A stretch of 64,000 nucleotides of DNA. Origin: Mycobacterium paraense. GTDB taxonomy: Bacteria > Actinomycetota > Actinomycetes > Mycobacteriales > Mycobacteriaceae. The position numbers were made by a program, and so were the translations under genes. Shown piece by piece: positions 1 to 10,735 of this stretch. Each line of letters begins with the position of its first letter. Position 1 is the first letter of the stretch. Under the pieces are notes generated by a model. That model saw nothing but the letters and a program-made list of their open reading frames with translations, ran no database searches and was not told the DNA's origin. The stretch is from the NCBI RefSeq assembly GCF_002101815.1, contig NZ_LQPM01000002.1, positions 58,561 through 122,560 on the forward strand, given 5' to 3'.

Positions 1-54
1 CATCACGGCCACTCGTCCACGCCGTCCTCGGTGGCACCGGACGAAACGCCCTAG
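1..54 (+). CDS. C-terminal end of a gene entering from the left, possibly the SigD anti-sigma factor RsdA
   Basis: An open frame runs from the first base to a TAG at 52-54 and gives a Ser/Thr/Pro-rich tail (ending SSVAPDETP). Nothing else of the protein is visible. In M. tuberculosis the gene convergent with the Rv3412 family gene is Rv3413c, the Ala/Pro-rich anti-sigma-D protein. Strand and position fit that homologue here, so identity rests on gene order alone. The 18 intervening bases to the next, convergent stop codon leave no room for a separate terminator. Confidence 0.4.
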   Translation, partial: HHGHSSTPSSVAPDETP

Positions 55-72
55 CGGCGATTAGCGCCGCGG

Positions 73-2241
<2,169 letters not shown>

Positions 2242-2255
2242 GCAGCGAACTGGCC

Positions 2256-3383
2256 ATGGTCGAGATCGGGATGGGCCGCGTCGCCCGTCGCACCTACGAA
2301 CTCAGCGAGATCAGCATCGTGCCGTCGCGGCGCACCCGCTCCTCGCAGGACGTCTCCACGGCGTGGCAGCTGGACGCCTACCGGTTCGAGATCCCGGTCA
2401 TCGCGCATCCGACCGACGCGCTGGTGTCGCCGGAGTTCGCCATCGAGCTGGGCCGCCTCGGCGGCCTGGGCGTGCTCAACGGCGAGGGGTTGATCGGCCG
2501 GCACGCCGACGTCGAGGCCAAGATCGCGCAGCTGCTCGAGGCCGCCGAGAAGGAGCCGGAACCGTCGGCGGCGATCCGGCTGCTGCAGGAGCTGCACGCC
2601 GCGCCGCTGGACCCCGAACTGCTGGGCTCGGCGGTCGCGCGCATCCGCGAGGCCGGCGTGACCACCGCGGTGCGGGTCAGCCCGCAGAACGCGCAGGCGC
2701 TGACCCCTGCGCTGCTGCAGGCCGGGATCGACCTGCTGGTCATCCAGGGCACCATCGTCTCGGCCGAACGGGTCGCCAGCGACGGTGAGCCGCTGAACCT
2801 GAAGACCTTCATCTCCGAGCTCGACGTCCCCGTCGTCGCCGGCGGCGTGCTGGATCACCGCACCGCGTTGCACCTGATGCGGACCGGCGCCGCGGGCGTA
2901 ATCGTCGGCTACGGCTCCACCCGCGGGGTGACCACCAGCGACGAGGTGTTGGGCATCAGCGTGCCGATGGCCACCGCCATCGCCGACGCCGCGGCCGCGC
3001 GCCGCGAATACCTCGACGAGACCGGCGGCCGCTACGTGCATGTGCTGGCCGACGGCGACATCCACACCTCGGGCGAGCTGGCCAAGGCCATCGCGTGCGG
3101 CGCCGACGCCGTCGTGCTGGGCACGCCGCTGGCCGAATCCGCCGAGGCGCTCGGCGGCGGATGGTTCTGGCCGGCCGCGGCGGCGCACCCGTCGCTGCCG
3201 CGCGGGGCGTTGCTGCAGATCGCGGTCGGCGAACGCCCGCCGCTGCGGCAGGTCCTGAGTGGTCCGTCCGACGACCCGTTCGGCAGCCTGAATCTGGTCG
3301 GCGGCCTGCGCCGCTCGATGGCCAAGGCCGGTTATTGCGACCTCAAGGAGTTCCAGAAGGTCGGCCTGACGGTCGGTAGCTGA
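2256..3383 (+). CDS. guaB3: GuaB3, IMPDH/GMP reductase family protein
   Basis: This 375-residue TIM-barrel protein equals M. tuberculosis GuaB3 in length and sequence pattern (VEIGMGRVARRTYELSEI at the N-terminus, KEFQKVGLTVG at the C-terminus). The CBS domains of GuaB2 are absent. The canonical IMPDH Cys loop (GSICTT) is not visible, so dehydrogenase activity cannot be assumed; family assignments vary between IMPDH-like and GMP-reductase-like. ATG 2256 matches the conserved start. An in-frame GTG at 2238 would overlap the guaB2 stop by four bases (GTGA) and add six residues, a plausible coupled start. Co-transcription with guaB2 is very likely. Confidence 0.93.
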   Translation: MVEIGMGRVARRTYELSEISIVPSRRTRSSQDVSTAWQLDAYRFEIPVIAHPTDALVSPEFAIELGRLGGLGVLNGEGLIGRHADVEAKIAQLLEAAEKEPEPSAAIRLLQELHAAPLDPELLGSAVARIREAGVTTAVRVSPQNAQALTPALLQAGIDLLVIQGTIVSAERVASDGEPLNLKTFISELDVPVVAGGVLDHRTALHLMRTGAAGVIVGYGSTRGVTTSDEVLGISVPMATAIADAAAARREYLDETGGRYVHVLADGDIHTSGELAKAIACGADAVVLGTPLAESAEALGGGWFWPAAAAHPSLPRGALLQIAVGERPPLRQVLSGPSDDPFGSLNLVGGLRRSMAKAGYCDLKEFQKVGLTVGS

Positions 3384-3476
3384 GCCCTACGGCCGCCGAA
3401 TGTGCGGCCAGCCGCACCCTCGCCTTCGAGTGTGCGGCCAGCCGCACACTGGGCCTGGCGGTCGGTAGCTGAGCCC
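3363..3476 (+). repeat. Duplicated guaB3 tail with two hairpins
   Basis: The last codons of guaB3 with downstream bases (core GGTCGGTAGCTGAGCCC at 3371-3387) recur almost exactly at 3460-3476, including the in-register stop codon. Flanking bases extend the match to about 25 bases at 89-base spacing. Between the copies, TGTGCGGCCAGCCGCAC occurs twice, 30 bases apart; the second copy widens to a perfect inverted repeat at 3429-3450 with 10-base arms. The hairpins lack a U tract, so a terminator role is only inferred. Confidence 0.7.
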
Positions 3477-3510
3477 GGGGGCTCGCTGGTTTATTACCGA
3501 CGGGTACGGC

Positions 3511-3516
3511 CATACT
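3511..3516 (+). promoter_or_regulatory. Probable -10 of choD (leaderless)
   Basis: CATACT, one base from TANNNT, ends six bases before the choD ATG. No Shine-Dalgarno is present upstream. Confidence 0.4.
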
Positions 3517-3522
3517 GGTGCC

Positions 3523-5259
3523 ATGAAGCCGGATTACGACGTCCTGATCATCGGTTCGGGATTCGGGGGCAGCGTCAGCGCGCTGCGGCTGACGGAAAAG
3601 GGCTACCGGGTGGGCGTCCTGGAGGCCGGCCGCCGCTTCTCCGACCAGGAGTTCGCCGAGACCTCGTGGGACCTCCGGAAGTTTCTGTGGGCTCCCAAGC
3701 TCGGTTGCTACGGCATCCAGCGCATCCACCCGCTGCGCAACGTGATGATCCTGGCCGGCGCGGGCGTGGGCGGCGGCTCGCTCAACTACGCCAACACGTT
3801 GTACGTGCCGCCGGAGCCGTTCTTCTCCGACCAGCAGTGGGCGCACATCACCGACTGGCGTGACGAGCTGATGCCGCACTACGAGCAGGCGCAGCGGATG
3901 CTGGGCGTGGTCGAGAACCCGACGTTCACCGACGCCGACCGCCTCGTCAAGGAGGTCGCCGACGACATGGGCTGCGGCGACACCTGGGTGCCGACGCCGG
4001 TGGGGGTGTTCTTCGGCCCGGACGGCACCAAGGCGCCGGGCAAGACCGTGCCCGACCCGTACTTCGGCGGCGCCGGGCCCGACCGCACCGGCTGCCTGGA
4101 ATGCGGCTGCTGCATGACCGGATGCCGCTACGGCGCCAAGAACACGCTGGTGAAGAACTACCTCGGCCTGGCGGAATCGCATGGCGCGCAGGTCATTCCG
4201 ATGACCACGGTGAAGAGCTTCGAGCAGCGCCCCGACGGGCTGTGGGAGGTCCACACAGTGCGCACCGGAAGCTGGCTGCGCCGCGACCGGCGCACCTACA
4301 CCGCCGAAAACCTGATCCTGGCCGCGGGCACCTGGGGCACCCAGCACCTGCTGTTCAACATGCGCGACAAGGGCAAGCTGCCCCGCCTGTCGAAGCGCCT
4401 GGGCGTGCTGACCCGGACCAACTCCGAGTCGATCGTCGGTGCCGCGACGCTCGAGGTGCTGCCCGATCTGGACCTGACGCACGGCGTGGCGATCACGTCG
4501 TCGATCCACCCGACGTCCGACACCCACGTCGAGCCGGTCCGCTACGGCAAGGGCTCCAACGCGATGGGGCTGCTGCAGACGCTGATGACCGACGGCGAGG
4601 GTCCCGAGGGCACCGACGTGCCGCGGTGGAAGCAGTTGCTGGACCAGGCCCGCGAGGACCCGCGCGGAATCGTGCGCATGATCAACGTCCGCCAGTGGAG
4701 CGAGCGCACGGTGATCGCGCTGGTGATGCAGCACCTGGACAACTCGATCACCACCTTCACCAAGCGCGGCAAGCTCGGAATCCGTTGGTATTCGTCCAAG
4801 CAGGGGCACGGCGAGCCGAACCCGTCGTGGATCCCGGTCGGCAACGAGGTCACCCGCCGCATCGCCGCCAAGATCGACGGCGTGGCCGGCGGCACCTGGG
4901 GCGAGCTGTTCAACATCCCGCTGACGGCCCACTTCCTGGGCGGCGCGGTGATCGGCGACAGCCCCGAACGCGGCGTCATCGACCCGTATCACCGGGTCTA
5001 CGGCTATCCGACGCTGTACGTGGTGGACGGCGCGGCGATCTCGGCGAACCTGGGCGTCAACCCGTCGCTGTCCATCACCGCGCAGGCCGAGCGGGCCGCC
5101 TCGATGTGGCCGAACAGGGGCGAACAGGACCTGCGGCCGCTGCAGGGCGATACCTATCGCCGGCTGTCGCCGATTCCGCCCGAGCACCCGGTGGTGCCGG
5201 CGCATGCTCCGGGCGCGCTGCGCTGGCTTCCTATCGACCCGGTGAGTACCGCGGGCTGA
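3523..5259 (+). CDS. choD: Cholesterol oxidase ChoD, GMC-type FAD flavoprotein
   Basis: The 578-residue product matches mycobacterial ChoD, a GMC-fold flavoprotein annotated as oxidising 3-beta-hydroxysterols to 4-en-3-ones. The FAD Rossmann motif is G11-S-G13-F-G-G16 near the N-terminus, and the C-terminal GMC substrate region with NPSLSITAQAE is intact. Residues 191-201 carry Cys at 191, 194, 196, 197 and 201 (C-x2-C-x-C-C-x3-C), an arrangement typical of metal or Fe-S ligation and not part of the standard GMC fold. No export signal is visible. Its position after guaB3 is conserved with Rv3409c; the vapBC47 pair that follows in H37Rv is absent. Physiological substrate is uncertain. Confidence 0.9.
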   Translation: MKPDYDVLIIGSGFGGSVSALRLTEKGYRVGVLEAGRRFSDQEFAETSWDLRKFLWAPKLGCYGIQRIHPLRNVMILAGAGVGGGSLNYANTLYVPPEPFFSDQQWAHITDWRDELMPHYEQAQRMLGVVENPTFTDADRLVKEVADDMGCGDTWVPTPVGVFFGPDGTKAPGKTVPDPYFGGAGPDRTGCLECGCCMTGCRYGAKNTLVKNYLGLAESHGAQVIPMTTVKSFEQRPDGLWEVHTVRTGSWLRRDRRTYTAENLILAAGTWGTQHLLFNMRDKGKLPRLSKRLGVLTRTNSESIVGAATLEVLPDLDLTHGVAITSSIHPTSDTHVEPVRYGKGSNAMGLLQTLMTDGEGPEGTDVPRWKQLLDQAREDPRGIVRMINVRQWSERTVIALVMQHLDNSITTFTKRGKLGIRWYSSKQGHGEPNPSWIPVGNEVTRRIAAKIDGVAGGTWGELFNIPLTAHFLGGAVIGDSPERGVIDPYHRVYGYPTLYVVDGAAISANLGVNPSLSITAQAERAASMWPNRGEQDLRPLQGDTYRRLSPIPPEHPVVPAHAPGALRWLPIDPVSTAG

Positions 5260-5268
5260 CCCCTCGCG

Positions 5269-6189
5269 TCAGCTCGCGATCTCCTCCGGGGTGCTCACGT
5301 CGAGCGGGACGCCGCTGACGACCCGGCTGCGTTGGCCGTGCACGTTGACGGGCACGTCGCCCATCAGCGTGACGCGGTGCATCAGCCGGTGCTGGCCGTC
5401 GTAGTCGTCGATCGCCCGGTGCTGCGTCGCCCGGTTGTCCCAGATGGCGACGTCACCGTAACTCCAGCTCCAGCGAATGGTGTTCTCGGGCATGGTGATT
5501 CGTCGTTGCAGGAGCTCGAACAGCACGCTCGATTCGTAGCTGTCCATCCCGACGAACCCGCGCACGAAGTCGCCGAGCACCAGCGTCCGCTCACCGGTCT
5601 CCGGGTGCACGCGGACCACGGGGTGCTCGGTTTGGAACTCCTTTTTCTCGAACGCCTGCCGGAATGCCCGCTGCGCGTCGGTCAAGGTCTCGGTGAAGGC
5701 CGCTTCGGTGATGTAGTCGTGGCGGTTGCTGTGCAACGCCCACAGGTTGTCGACGAGCCACTTCAGCGGCTCGGGCAGGTGGTCGTAGGCCGCCGCGGTG
5801 GACGCCCACAGCGTCGAACCCCCGTAGCTGGGCAGCGTGACGGCGCGCAGGATCGAGGCCGCGGGGTAGTTCGCGGCGAACGTGACGTCGGTGTGCCACC
5901 GCGTCGCCTTGCCGTACTCGGAGTTGATCGGCGTGATGATCGGCGCGTTCTCCGCGGCGAGGAACTTCGCGGCGGGGTGCCCGATCGGGGTGCCCAGCAG
6001 CCGCGCGAACGCCAGCTGCGCCTCGTCGTCGAGGTGGTCCTGCCCGCGGAAGAAGATCACTTTGTGGGCCAGCAGGGCCGCGCGGATCTCGTCGACGCTG
6101 GCCGGGTCGAGGTCGCCGCCCAGGCGCACGCCGTCGAGTCGGGCGCCGATCCGGCTGCCCAGCTTGGTGACGGTGAGGGAGTGGGTCAT
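5269..6189 (-). CDS. Fe(II)/2-oxoglutarate-dependent alkyl sulfatase (Rv3406-like, TauD family)
   Basis: The 306-residue TauD-family enzyme closely resembles Rv3406, which cleaves alkyl sulfate esters oxidatively using 2-oxoglutarate and O2, releasing sulfate. The iron triad is visible as H99-x-D101 (RWHTD) and a distal His in NRATQHRAI; the 2-oxoglutarate Arg lies in the HRLMHRVTL segment. ATG 6189 was chosen because AAGGA lies about nine bases upstream; an in-frame TTG at 6225 would start inside an operator and is unlikely. It is divergent from a TetR gene across two perfect operators. In M. tuberculosis, loss of the neighbouring repressor Rv3405c raises Rv3406 and inactivates some carboxy-quinoxaline inhibitors, as I recall. 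Confidence 0.9.
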   Translation of the reverse strand: MTHSLTVTKLGSRIGARLDGVRLGGDLDPASVDEIRAALLAHKVIFFRGQDHLDDEAQLAFARLLGTPIGHPAAKFLAAENAPIITPINSEYGKATRWHTDVTFAANYPAASILRAVTLPSYGGSTLWASTAAAYDHLPEPLKWLVDNLWALHSNRHDYITEAAFTETLTDAQRAFRQAFEKKEFQTEHPVVRVHPETGERTLVLGDFVRGFVGMDSYESSVLFELLQRRITMPENTIRWSWSYGDVAIWDNRATQHRAIDDYDGQHRLMHRVTLMGDVPVNVHGQRSRVVSGVPLDVSTPEEIAS

Positions 6190-6216
6190 TTCTTTCGTCC
6201 TTTTGCCGCGATCGGG

Positions 6217-6234
6217 TGTAGTCAACTGACTACA
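6217..6234. promoter_or_regulatory. Perfect TetR operator, copy 1
   Basis: TGTAGTCA-AC-TGACTACA is an exact 8+2+8 palindrome. It lies at the inferred transcription start of the dioxygenase gene, whose candidate -10 is TACACT at 6241-6246 on the minus strand. Confidence 0.8.
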
Positions 6235-6239
6235 TGAGT

Positions 6240-6245
6240 TAGTGT
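6240..6245 (+). promoter_or_regulatory. -10 hexamer of the TetR gene (leaderless)
   Basis: TAGTGT ends six bases before the ATG at 6252 and overlaps operator copy 2, so bound repressor would cover its own promoter. Confidence 0.5.
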
Positions 6246-6260
6246 AGTCATATGACTACA
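6243..6260. promoter_or_regulatory. Perfect TetR operator, copy 2, spanning the TetR start codon
   Basis: TGTAGTCA-TA-TGACTACA has the same arms as copy 1 and differs only in the two central bases. Centres are 26 bases apart. The ATG of the TetR gene lies inside the site, which predicts autoregulation. Confidence 0.8.
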
Positions 6261-6830
6261 ACTTCGGCAAGGGCCGGCCGGAAAAATCCCACCGGGCGAG
6301 AAGAGGTGGGCGCCGCGATCCTGGAGGCCGCCACCGAGCTGTTCGCCGAGCGGGGCCCGGCGGCGACGTCGATCCGCGACATCGCCGCCCGGTCAAAGGT
6401 CAACCACGGCTTGGTTTTCCGACACTTTGGCACCAAGGACCAGCTCGTCGGCGCCGTGCTCGACCACCTGGGCGCGGGCACGACCGCGTTGCTGCAGAGT
6501 GACCCGACCCCCGAGGAGGCGGAGCGGGCGCTGGACCGCCACCTGCGGGTCATGGCGCGCACGCTGCTCGACGGCTACCCGGCGGGCAAGTTGCAGTCGC
6601 GGTTCCCCGGCGCCTCGCAGATGTACGACGACATCCGCCCCATGCACGGCCCCGGCCCCGACGGGGACCTCAGCGCGCGGCTCGCCGTGGCGAACGCCTT
6701 TGCGCTGCAGTTCGGTTGGCGGCTGTTTGCCCCTTTTTTACGCTCGGCGGTCGGCATCGATGACCTGCCGGATACCGAACTGCGTCAGGCGATCGCCACC
6801 GAAATTTCCCGGGTCCTGCAACCTCACTGA
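6252..6830 (+). CDS. TetR-family repressor (Rv3405c-like)
   Basis: The 192-residue product has a TetR helix-turn-helix at about residues 40-62 ([24 protein letters not shown]) and a ligand-binding C-terminal half. Its position divergent from the alkyl sulfatase gene matches Rv3405c. Two identical-arm palindromes at 6217-6234 and 6243-6260 sit in the shared promoter region, so it most likely represses both itself and the dioxygenase. The mRNA is probably leaderless. Its 3' end overlaps the convergent GH65 gene by seven bases. Confidence 0.9.
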   Translation: MTTTSARAGRKNPTGREEVGAAILEAATELFAERGPAATSIRDIAARSKVNHGLVFRHFGTKDQLVGAVLDHLGAGTTALLQSDPTPEEAERALDRHLRVMARTLLDGYPAGKLQSRFPGASQMYDDIRPMHGPGPDGDLSARLAVANAFALQFGWRLFAPFLRSAVGIDDLPDTELRQAIATEISRVLQPH

Positions 6831-9190
6831 GTGCGGGCCAGGGCGCGCCGGTGCAGCGGTTCGCGGCCCGGCGGCTGCTGCGGCGTCGGCAACAGAGGTT
6901 TGCGGACGCGCACGGGGACGGTCGTCGGCGCGTCGGTGCTCAGCGTGAGCTGCCCGCCGGCGTGCCGGATGGTCAGCTCGTGCTCGGGCCCGTCCTGCAC
7001 CGCGTAGGTGACGTCGGCGTGGTTGACGTCGACGGTGAGCCGGAAGTCGCGCCAGCGCAGCCGGAACCTGAGCCGCGAAATGCCGTCCGGCAGTTGGGGA
7101 TCCAGCGACAGGATGCCCTCGTCGTCGCGCAGGCCGCCGAAACCCACCACCAGCGTCATCCAGGCCCCGGCGAGCGAGGCCATGTGCAGTCCGTCGCGGG
7201 TGTTGTGGTGCAGGTCGCGCAGGTCGATCAGCGCGGCCTCGTAGGCGTAGTCGTGGGCCAGCTCCAGGTGCCCCACCTCGGCGCACATCACCGCCTGGGT
7301 GCAGGCCGACAGGGACGAGTCGCGCACCATGCGCCGCTCGTAGTAGTCGACGTTGCGCGCCTTCTGTTCGGGGGTGAACGCGTGGCTCTGCCACTGCATC
7401 GCCAGCACGAGGTCGGCCTGCTTGATCACCTGAGCGGGGTAAAGCCGAACGTAGGCCTCGTTCAGCAGCAGGGGATAGGTGGTGTTCTTTTCGAAGTCCC
7501 ATTCGGCGAAGGTGGTGAACCCGTCGCACTGCTGATGCACGCCCAGTTCGGCGTCGTAGGGGATGTTGACGGCATCGGCCGCGTCGCGCCAGGAGGCGGC
7601 TTCCTCGGTGGTGACTTCGAGCGCCGTCGCCTCCTCCGGGTGGCGGTTGCAGGCGTCGGCGGCGGTCACCAGGTTGTGCGCGGCCATCAGGTTCGTGAAG
7701 ACGTTGTCGCGCACGATCGCCGTGTACTCGTCGGGCCCCGTGACCCCGTCGAGGTGCCAGACGCCGTGCCGGTCGTGGTGCCCGAGCGACATCCACAGCC
7801 GCGCGGTCTCGACGAGCACCTTGAGGCCGCAGTCGCGCTCCAGCTCGTCGTCGCCGGTGACGGTGCGGTACCGCTCGAAGGCCATCGCGATGTCGGCGTT
7901 GATGTGCCAGGCCGCCGTGCCGGCCGGCCAGTACGCCGAGCACTCCTGCCCGCGGATGGTGCGCCACGGGAAGCTGGCGCCCTCCAGCCCGAGTTCGGCC
8001 GCGCGCTCCTTGGCCAGTTCCAGCGTCGACGCCCGCCAGCGCAGCGCGTCGGCGACGGTGTGCGGCGCGGTGTACGTCAGCACCGGCAACACGTACCCCT
8101 CGGTGTCCCAGAAGGCGTGGCCGTCGTAGCCGGTTCCGGTGAGCCCCTTGGCGGCGATGGCGCGGCGTTCGGCGCGGGCGCTGGCCTGCAGCAGGTGGAA
8201 CATCCCGAAGCGGACGGCCTGCTGGGATTCGGGGTCGCCCTCGACCTCGACGTCCGCGTTCTCCCAGAAGTCGTCGAGGTAGGCCCGCTGCGCGTCCAGC
8301 AGCCCCTGCCACCCGGTGTAGCGGGCGCTGTGGATCGCGGCGGCGGCCTGGTCGCGCAGCGCGGGGCGCGAGCGCATGCTCGACCAGCCGTACGCCAGAT
8401 ACTTGACGATGCGCAGCTTCTGGCCCGCGCGCAGCCCGCAGATGACCGTGGTCCGGGCCAGGTCCGGGCGGGCGTCGGTACTGAATTCGACGCGGCCGGG
8501 GACGTCGATTTCGTGATCCATCGCGGCCGACATCATCAGGGCGCTGGCCCGGGTCCGGTGCATGAGAAGCGCTCCGGTCTCGGTCTTTTCGTGGTCGACG
8601 GCCTCGAGCGGGTTCTCCAGGATCGCCGACACCCGGGGGTCGTCGGAGGTCTCGGGCTGGTCCTCGTTGGTGACCAGCTCGGACTGCACGGTCACGCGGA
8701 CGAATTCGTCGACCGCCTCCACCACGTACTCGATGGCGGCGACGCCGCGCTGGGCCAGCGAGACCAGCCGGGTGGACACGACCCGGACCTCCTTGCCGGC
8801 CGGCGAGCGCCAGTGCGCGCGGCGCGTCAGTGTCCCGGCGCGCAAATCGAGCACCCGCTCGTGCGACATCAGCTCGCCGTAGCGGACGTCGAAGGGCTCG
8901 TCCTCGACCAGCAGCCGGATGATCTTGCCGTTGGTGACGTCGACGATCGTCTGGCCCGCCTCCGGGTAGCCGAAGCCGGCCTCGGCGTAGGGCAGCGGCC
9001 GGATCTCGTAGAAGGAGTTCAGGTAGGTGCCCGGCAGGCCATGCGGCTCGCCCTCGTCGAGGTTGCCGCGTAGCCCGATATGGCCATTGGCCAGCGCGAA
9101 CAGCGATTCCGACTGCGCCAGCAGGTTCAGGTCGAGCTTGGTCTCGCGAACCTGCCACGGTTCGACGGGGTAGCACTCCTCGGTGATCAT
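6824..9190 (-). CDS. Glycoside hydrolase family 65 protein, trehalose/maltose phosphorylase-like (Rv3401-like)
   Basis: At 788 residues this is a full-length GH65 enzyme: N-terminal beta-sandwich (about 1-270), linker and (alpha/alpha)6 barrel containing [10 protein letters not shown] and GVTGPDEYT, then a small C-terminal beta domain. The conserved acid Glu of PDEYT is residue 488. GH65 members phosphorolyse alpha-glucosides such as maltose, trehalose or kojibiose; exact substrate and phosphorolysis versus hydrolysis cannot be read here. The preceding gene encodes a beta-phosphoglucomutase and overlaps by four bases (ATGA), which supports release of beta-glucose-1-phosphate. The C-terminal tail is rich in Pro and Arg. 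Convergent overlap with the TetR gene is seven bases. Confidence 0.92.
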   Translation of the reverse strand: MITEECYPVEPWQVRETKLDLNLLAQSESLFALANGHIGLRGNLDEGEPHGLPGTYLNSFYEIRPLPYAEAGFGYPEAGQTIVDVTNGKIIRLLVEDEPFDVRYGELMSHERVLDLRAGTLTRRAHWRSPAGKEVRVVSTRLVSLAQRGVAAIEYVVEAVDEFVRVTVQSELVTNEDQPETSDDPRVSAILENPLEAVDHEKTETGALLMHRTRASALMMSAAMDHEIDVPGRVEFSTDARPDLARTTVICGLRAGQKLRIVKYLAYGWSSMRSRPALRDQAAAAIHSARYTGWQGLLDAQRAYLDDFWENADVEVEGDPESQQAVRFGMFHLLQASARAERRAIAAKGLTGTGYDGHAFWDTEGYVLPVLTYTAPHTVADALRWRASTLELAKERAAELGLEGASFPWRTIRGQECSAYWPAGTAAWHINADIAMAFERYRTVTGDDELERDCGLKVLVETARLWMSLGHHDRHGVWHLDGVTGPDEYTAIVRDNVFTNLMAAHNLVTAADACNRHPEEATALEVTTEEAASWRDAADAVNIPYDAELGVHQQCDGFTTFAEWDFEKNTTYPLLLNEAYVRLYPAQVIKQADLVLAMQWQSHAFTPEQKARNVDYYERRMVRDSSLSACTQAVMCAEVGHLELAHDYAYEAALIDLRDLHHNTRDGLHMASLAGAWMTLVVGFGGLRDDEGILSLDPQLPDGISRLRFRLRWRDFRLTVDVNHADVTYAVQDGPEHELTIRHAGGQLTLSTDAPTTVPVRVRKPLLPTPQQPPGREPLHRRALARTQ

Positions 9191-9933
9191 GACAGCAGGT
9201 CGGCGAGATCGGTGACCACGACGTCGGCGCCGTTGCGGCGCAAGTCGTCGGCCTGGCCCACCCGGTCGACGCCCACCACGTAGCCGAAATTACCGGCCCG
9301 GCCGGCCTGCACGCCCGACAACGCGTCCTCGAACACGGCCGCCTCGTCGGGGCCGACGTCGAGCAGCTCGGCCCCGCGCAGGTAGGAGTCCGGGGCCGGC
9401 TTACCGGCGATGTGCTCCTCGCGCAGCGTGACGCCGTCCACCCGCTTCTGGACGTAGCGGTCCAGGCCGGTGATCTCGAGGACGTCGCGGGTGTTGGCGC
9501 TCGACGACACCACGGCGATCCCGAGGCCGGCGGCCGAGACCGCTTCGAGGTAGCGCCGGGAGCCGTCGAAGACCTCGACGCCGTCGTCGTGCAGGACCTT
9601 TTGGAACATGTCGTTCTTGCGGTTGCCCAGGCCGTAGATCGTCTCCTTGTCGCCGGGGTCGTCCGGGTCGCCGTCGGGCAGCTCGATGCCGCGGCTGTCC
9701 AAGAACGAGCGCACGCCGTCTTCGCGCTTCTTGCCGTCGACGTATTTGCGGTAGTCGGCGGCCGGGTCGAACGGGACGAACTTCTCTCCGGTTCGCTCGG
9801 CCCGTTCGGACAGGTAGGCGTCGAACATGGCCTTCCAGGCCTTGGTGTGGACGCTCGCGGTGTCGGTGAGCACACCGTCGAGGTCGAACAGACAGGCACG
9901 CACCTTCTCCGGCAGACCCAGCCCTGGGCTCAC
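9187..9933 (-). CDS. Beta-phosphoglucomutase family HAD phosphatase/mutase (Rv3400-like)
   Basis: A HAD-superfamily enzyme that should convert beta-glucose-1-phosphate to glucose-6-phosphate, cytosolic. Motif I is [10 protein letters not shown] with nucleophile and acid/base Asp; motif II VSSSANT, the Lys in [10 protein letters not shown] and motif IV FEDALSG follow in order. GTG 9933 is preferred because GAGG precedes it by six bases and the core fold starts soon after, giving 248 residues. An alternative GTG at 10017 overlaps the upstream TetR stop by four bases and adds 28 residues. Coupling to the GH65 gene by ATGA overlap argues for a two-enzyme disaccharide phosphorolysis pathway. Confidence 0.88.
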   Translation of the reverse strand: MSPGLGLPEKVRACLFDLDGVLTDTASVHTKAWKAMFDAYLSERAERTGEKFVPFDPAADYRKYVDGKKREDGVRSFLDSRGIELPDGDPDDPGDKETIYGLGNRKNDMFQKVLHDDGVEVFDGSRRYLEAVSAAGLGIAVVSSSANTRDVLEITGLDRYVQKRVDGVTLREEHIAGKPAPDSYLRGAELLDVGPDEAAVFEDALSGVQAGRAGNFGYVVGVDRVGQADDLRRNGADVVVTDLADLLS

Positions 9934-10013
9934 TGCGGACCTCACTCTCAGCTCGCGGGCGACTTCTTGGTGCGATACCCACTCCACCACGCGAAGCATG
10001 CGTGCCGCCAGCG

Positions 10014-10628
10014 TCACTCGTTCAGCAGCCCTCGTTCGATGAGGTCGAGCACCCGGGCCCGTGAAAACCTGACGGCGGCGGGGCTCGCGGGCAGCGGTCC
10101 GTCGAGGAGCAGGCCGGCCAGGCCGTGCACGGCGGACCAGGCCGCGACCTCGGCTCCCTGCCGGCGGTCGGCGTCCAGCAGGCCGGCGGCCTGGGCTTCG
10201 TCGAGCACTTGGCCGAGGACCCCGAAGGGGTCGGCGGTGGCGTCCGCTGGCTCCGCGGACGTCGCGGGGTGCGAGGTGAATGCGGTGCGGAACAGGCCCG
10301 GCTCGGAGATCGCGAAGTCGATGTAGGCGGTGCCGACCGCGCGCAGTCTCTTGCGCGGGTCGGTGCTGCGATTGACGCGACGGCGCATCTGCTCGGCCAG
10401 TTCGTTGCGCGCGAAGCGCGACACCTCGGCCAACAGCGCCTCGCGGTCGGCGAAGTGGCGGTAGGCGGCCGAGTGCGACACCCCGGCGGCCCGGGCCGCC
10501 TCGCGCAGGATCACCCGATCGGGTCCGCCCTGGCGCGCCAGCGCGATGCTCGCCTCGATCAGGGCGGACTGCAACGCGCCGTGGTGGTAGCCCTTTTTGC
10601 CGGCGGGGCCGGCGCCGACGGAACCCAT
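10014..10628 (-). CDS. TetR-family regulator
   Basis: The 204-residue product has a typical TetR N-terminus: [17 protein letters not shown] leads into a helix-turn-helix ([27 protein letters not shown], about residues 40-66). This N-terminal class is common among regulators of oxidoreductases. It is divergent from an NmrA-like reductase gene, and an imperfect palindrome lies between them. It is also followed by the beta-phosphoglucomutase gene on the same strand, so read-through is possible, but the operator points to the reductase as target. No counterpart is known to me at this position in H37Rv. Confidence 0.87.
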   Translation of the reverse strand: MGSVGAGPAGKKGYHHGALQSALIEASIALARQGGPDRVILREAARAAGVSHSAAYRHFADREALLAEVSRFARNELAEQMRRRVNRSTDPRKRLRAVGTAYIDFAISEPGLFRTAFTSHPATSAEPADATADPFGVLGQVLDEAQAAGLLDADRRQGAEVAAWSAVHGLAGLLLDGPLPASPAAVRFSRARVLDLIERGLLNE

Positions 10629-10692
10629 GCCATCACGATCTCACGCCGGCCGAGATGTTGACAACGGTCACATCGCGGTCGCATACTGCTGA

Positions 10693-10709
10693 TGTAACCA
10701 TTGGTCACA
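10693..10709. promoter_or_regulatory. Candidate operator between TetR and NmrA-like genes
   Basis: TGTAACC-ATT-GGTCACA is an inverted repeat with one mismatch. A further GGTCACA half-site lies about 40 bases upstream (near 10667-10673), giving three half-sites in the shared promoter region. Confidence 0.6.
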
Positions 10710-10735
10710 TATCGAAGGTCGAAAGGGGAACTCCA

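Noticed and set aside
3402..3863. 153-codon plus-strand frame across the guaB3-choD spacer
   Set aside because: It is created by the repeats and an out-of-frame reading of choD; no domain or start signal.
6190..6225. Twelve-residue TTG-initiated extension of the sulfate-ester dioxygenase
   Set aside because: It would start inside a repressor operator and lacks a ribosome binding site; ATG 6189 has one.
6738..9899. 1053-codon minus-strand frame spanning the GH65 and phosphoglucomutase genes
   Set aside because: A high-GC shadow in a different frame with Arg/Pro/Ala bias; the two enzyme frames carry all conserved motifs.
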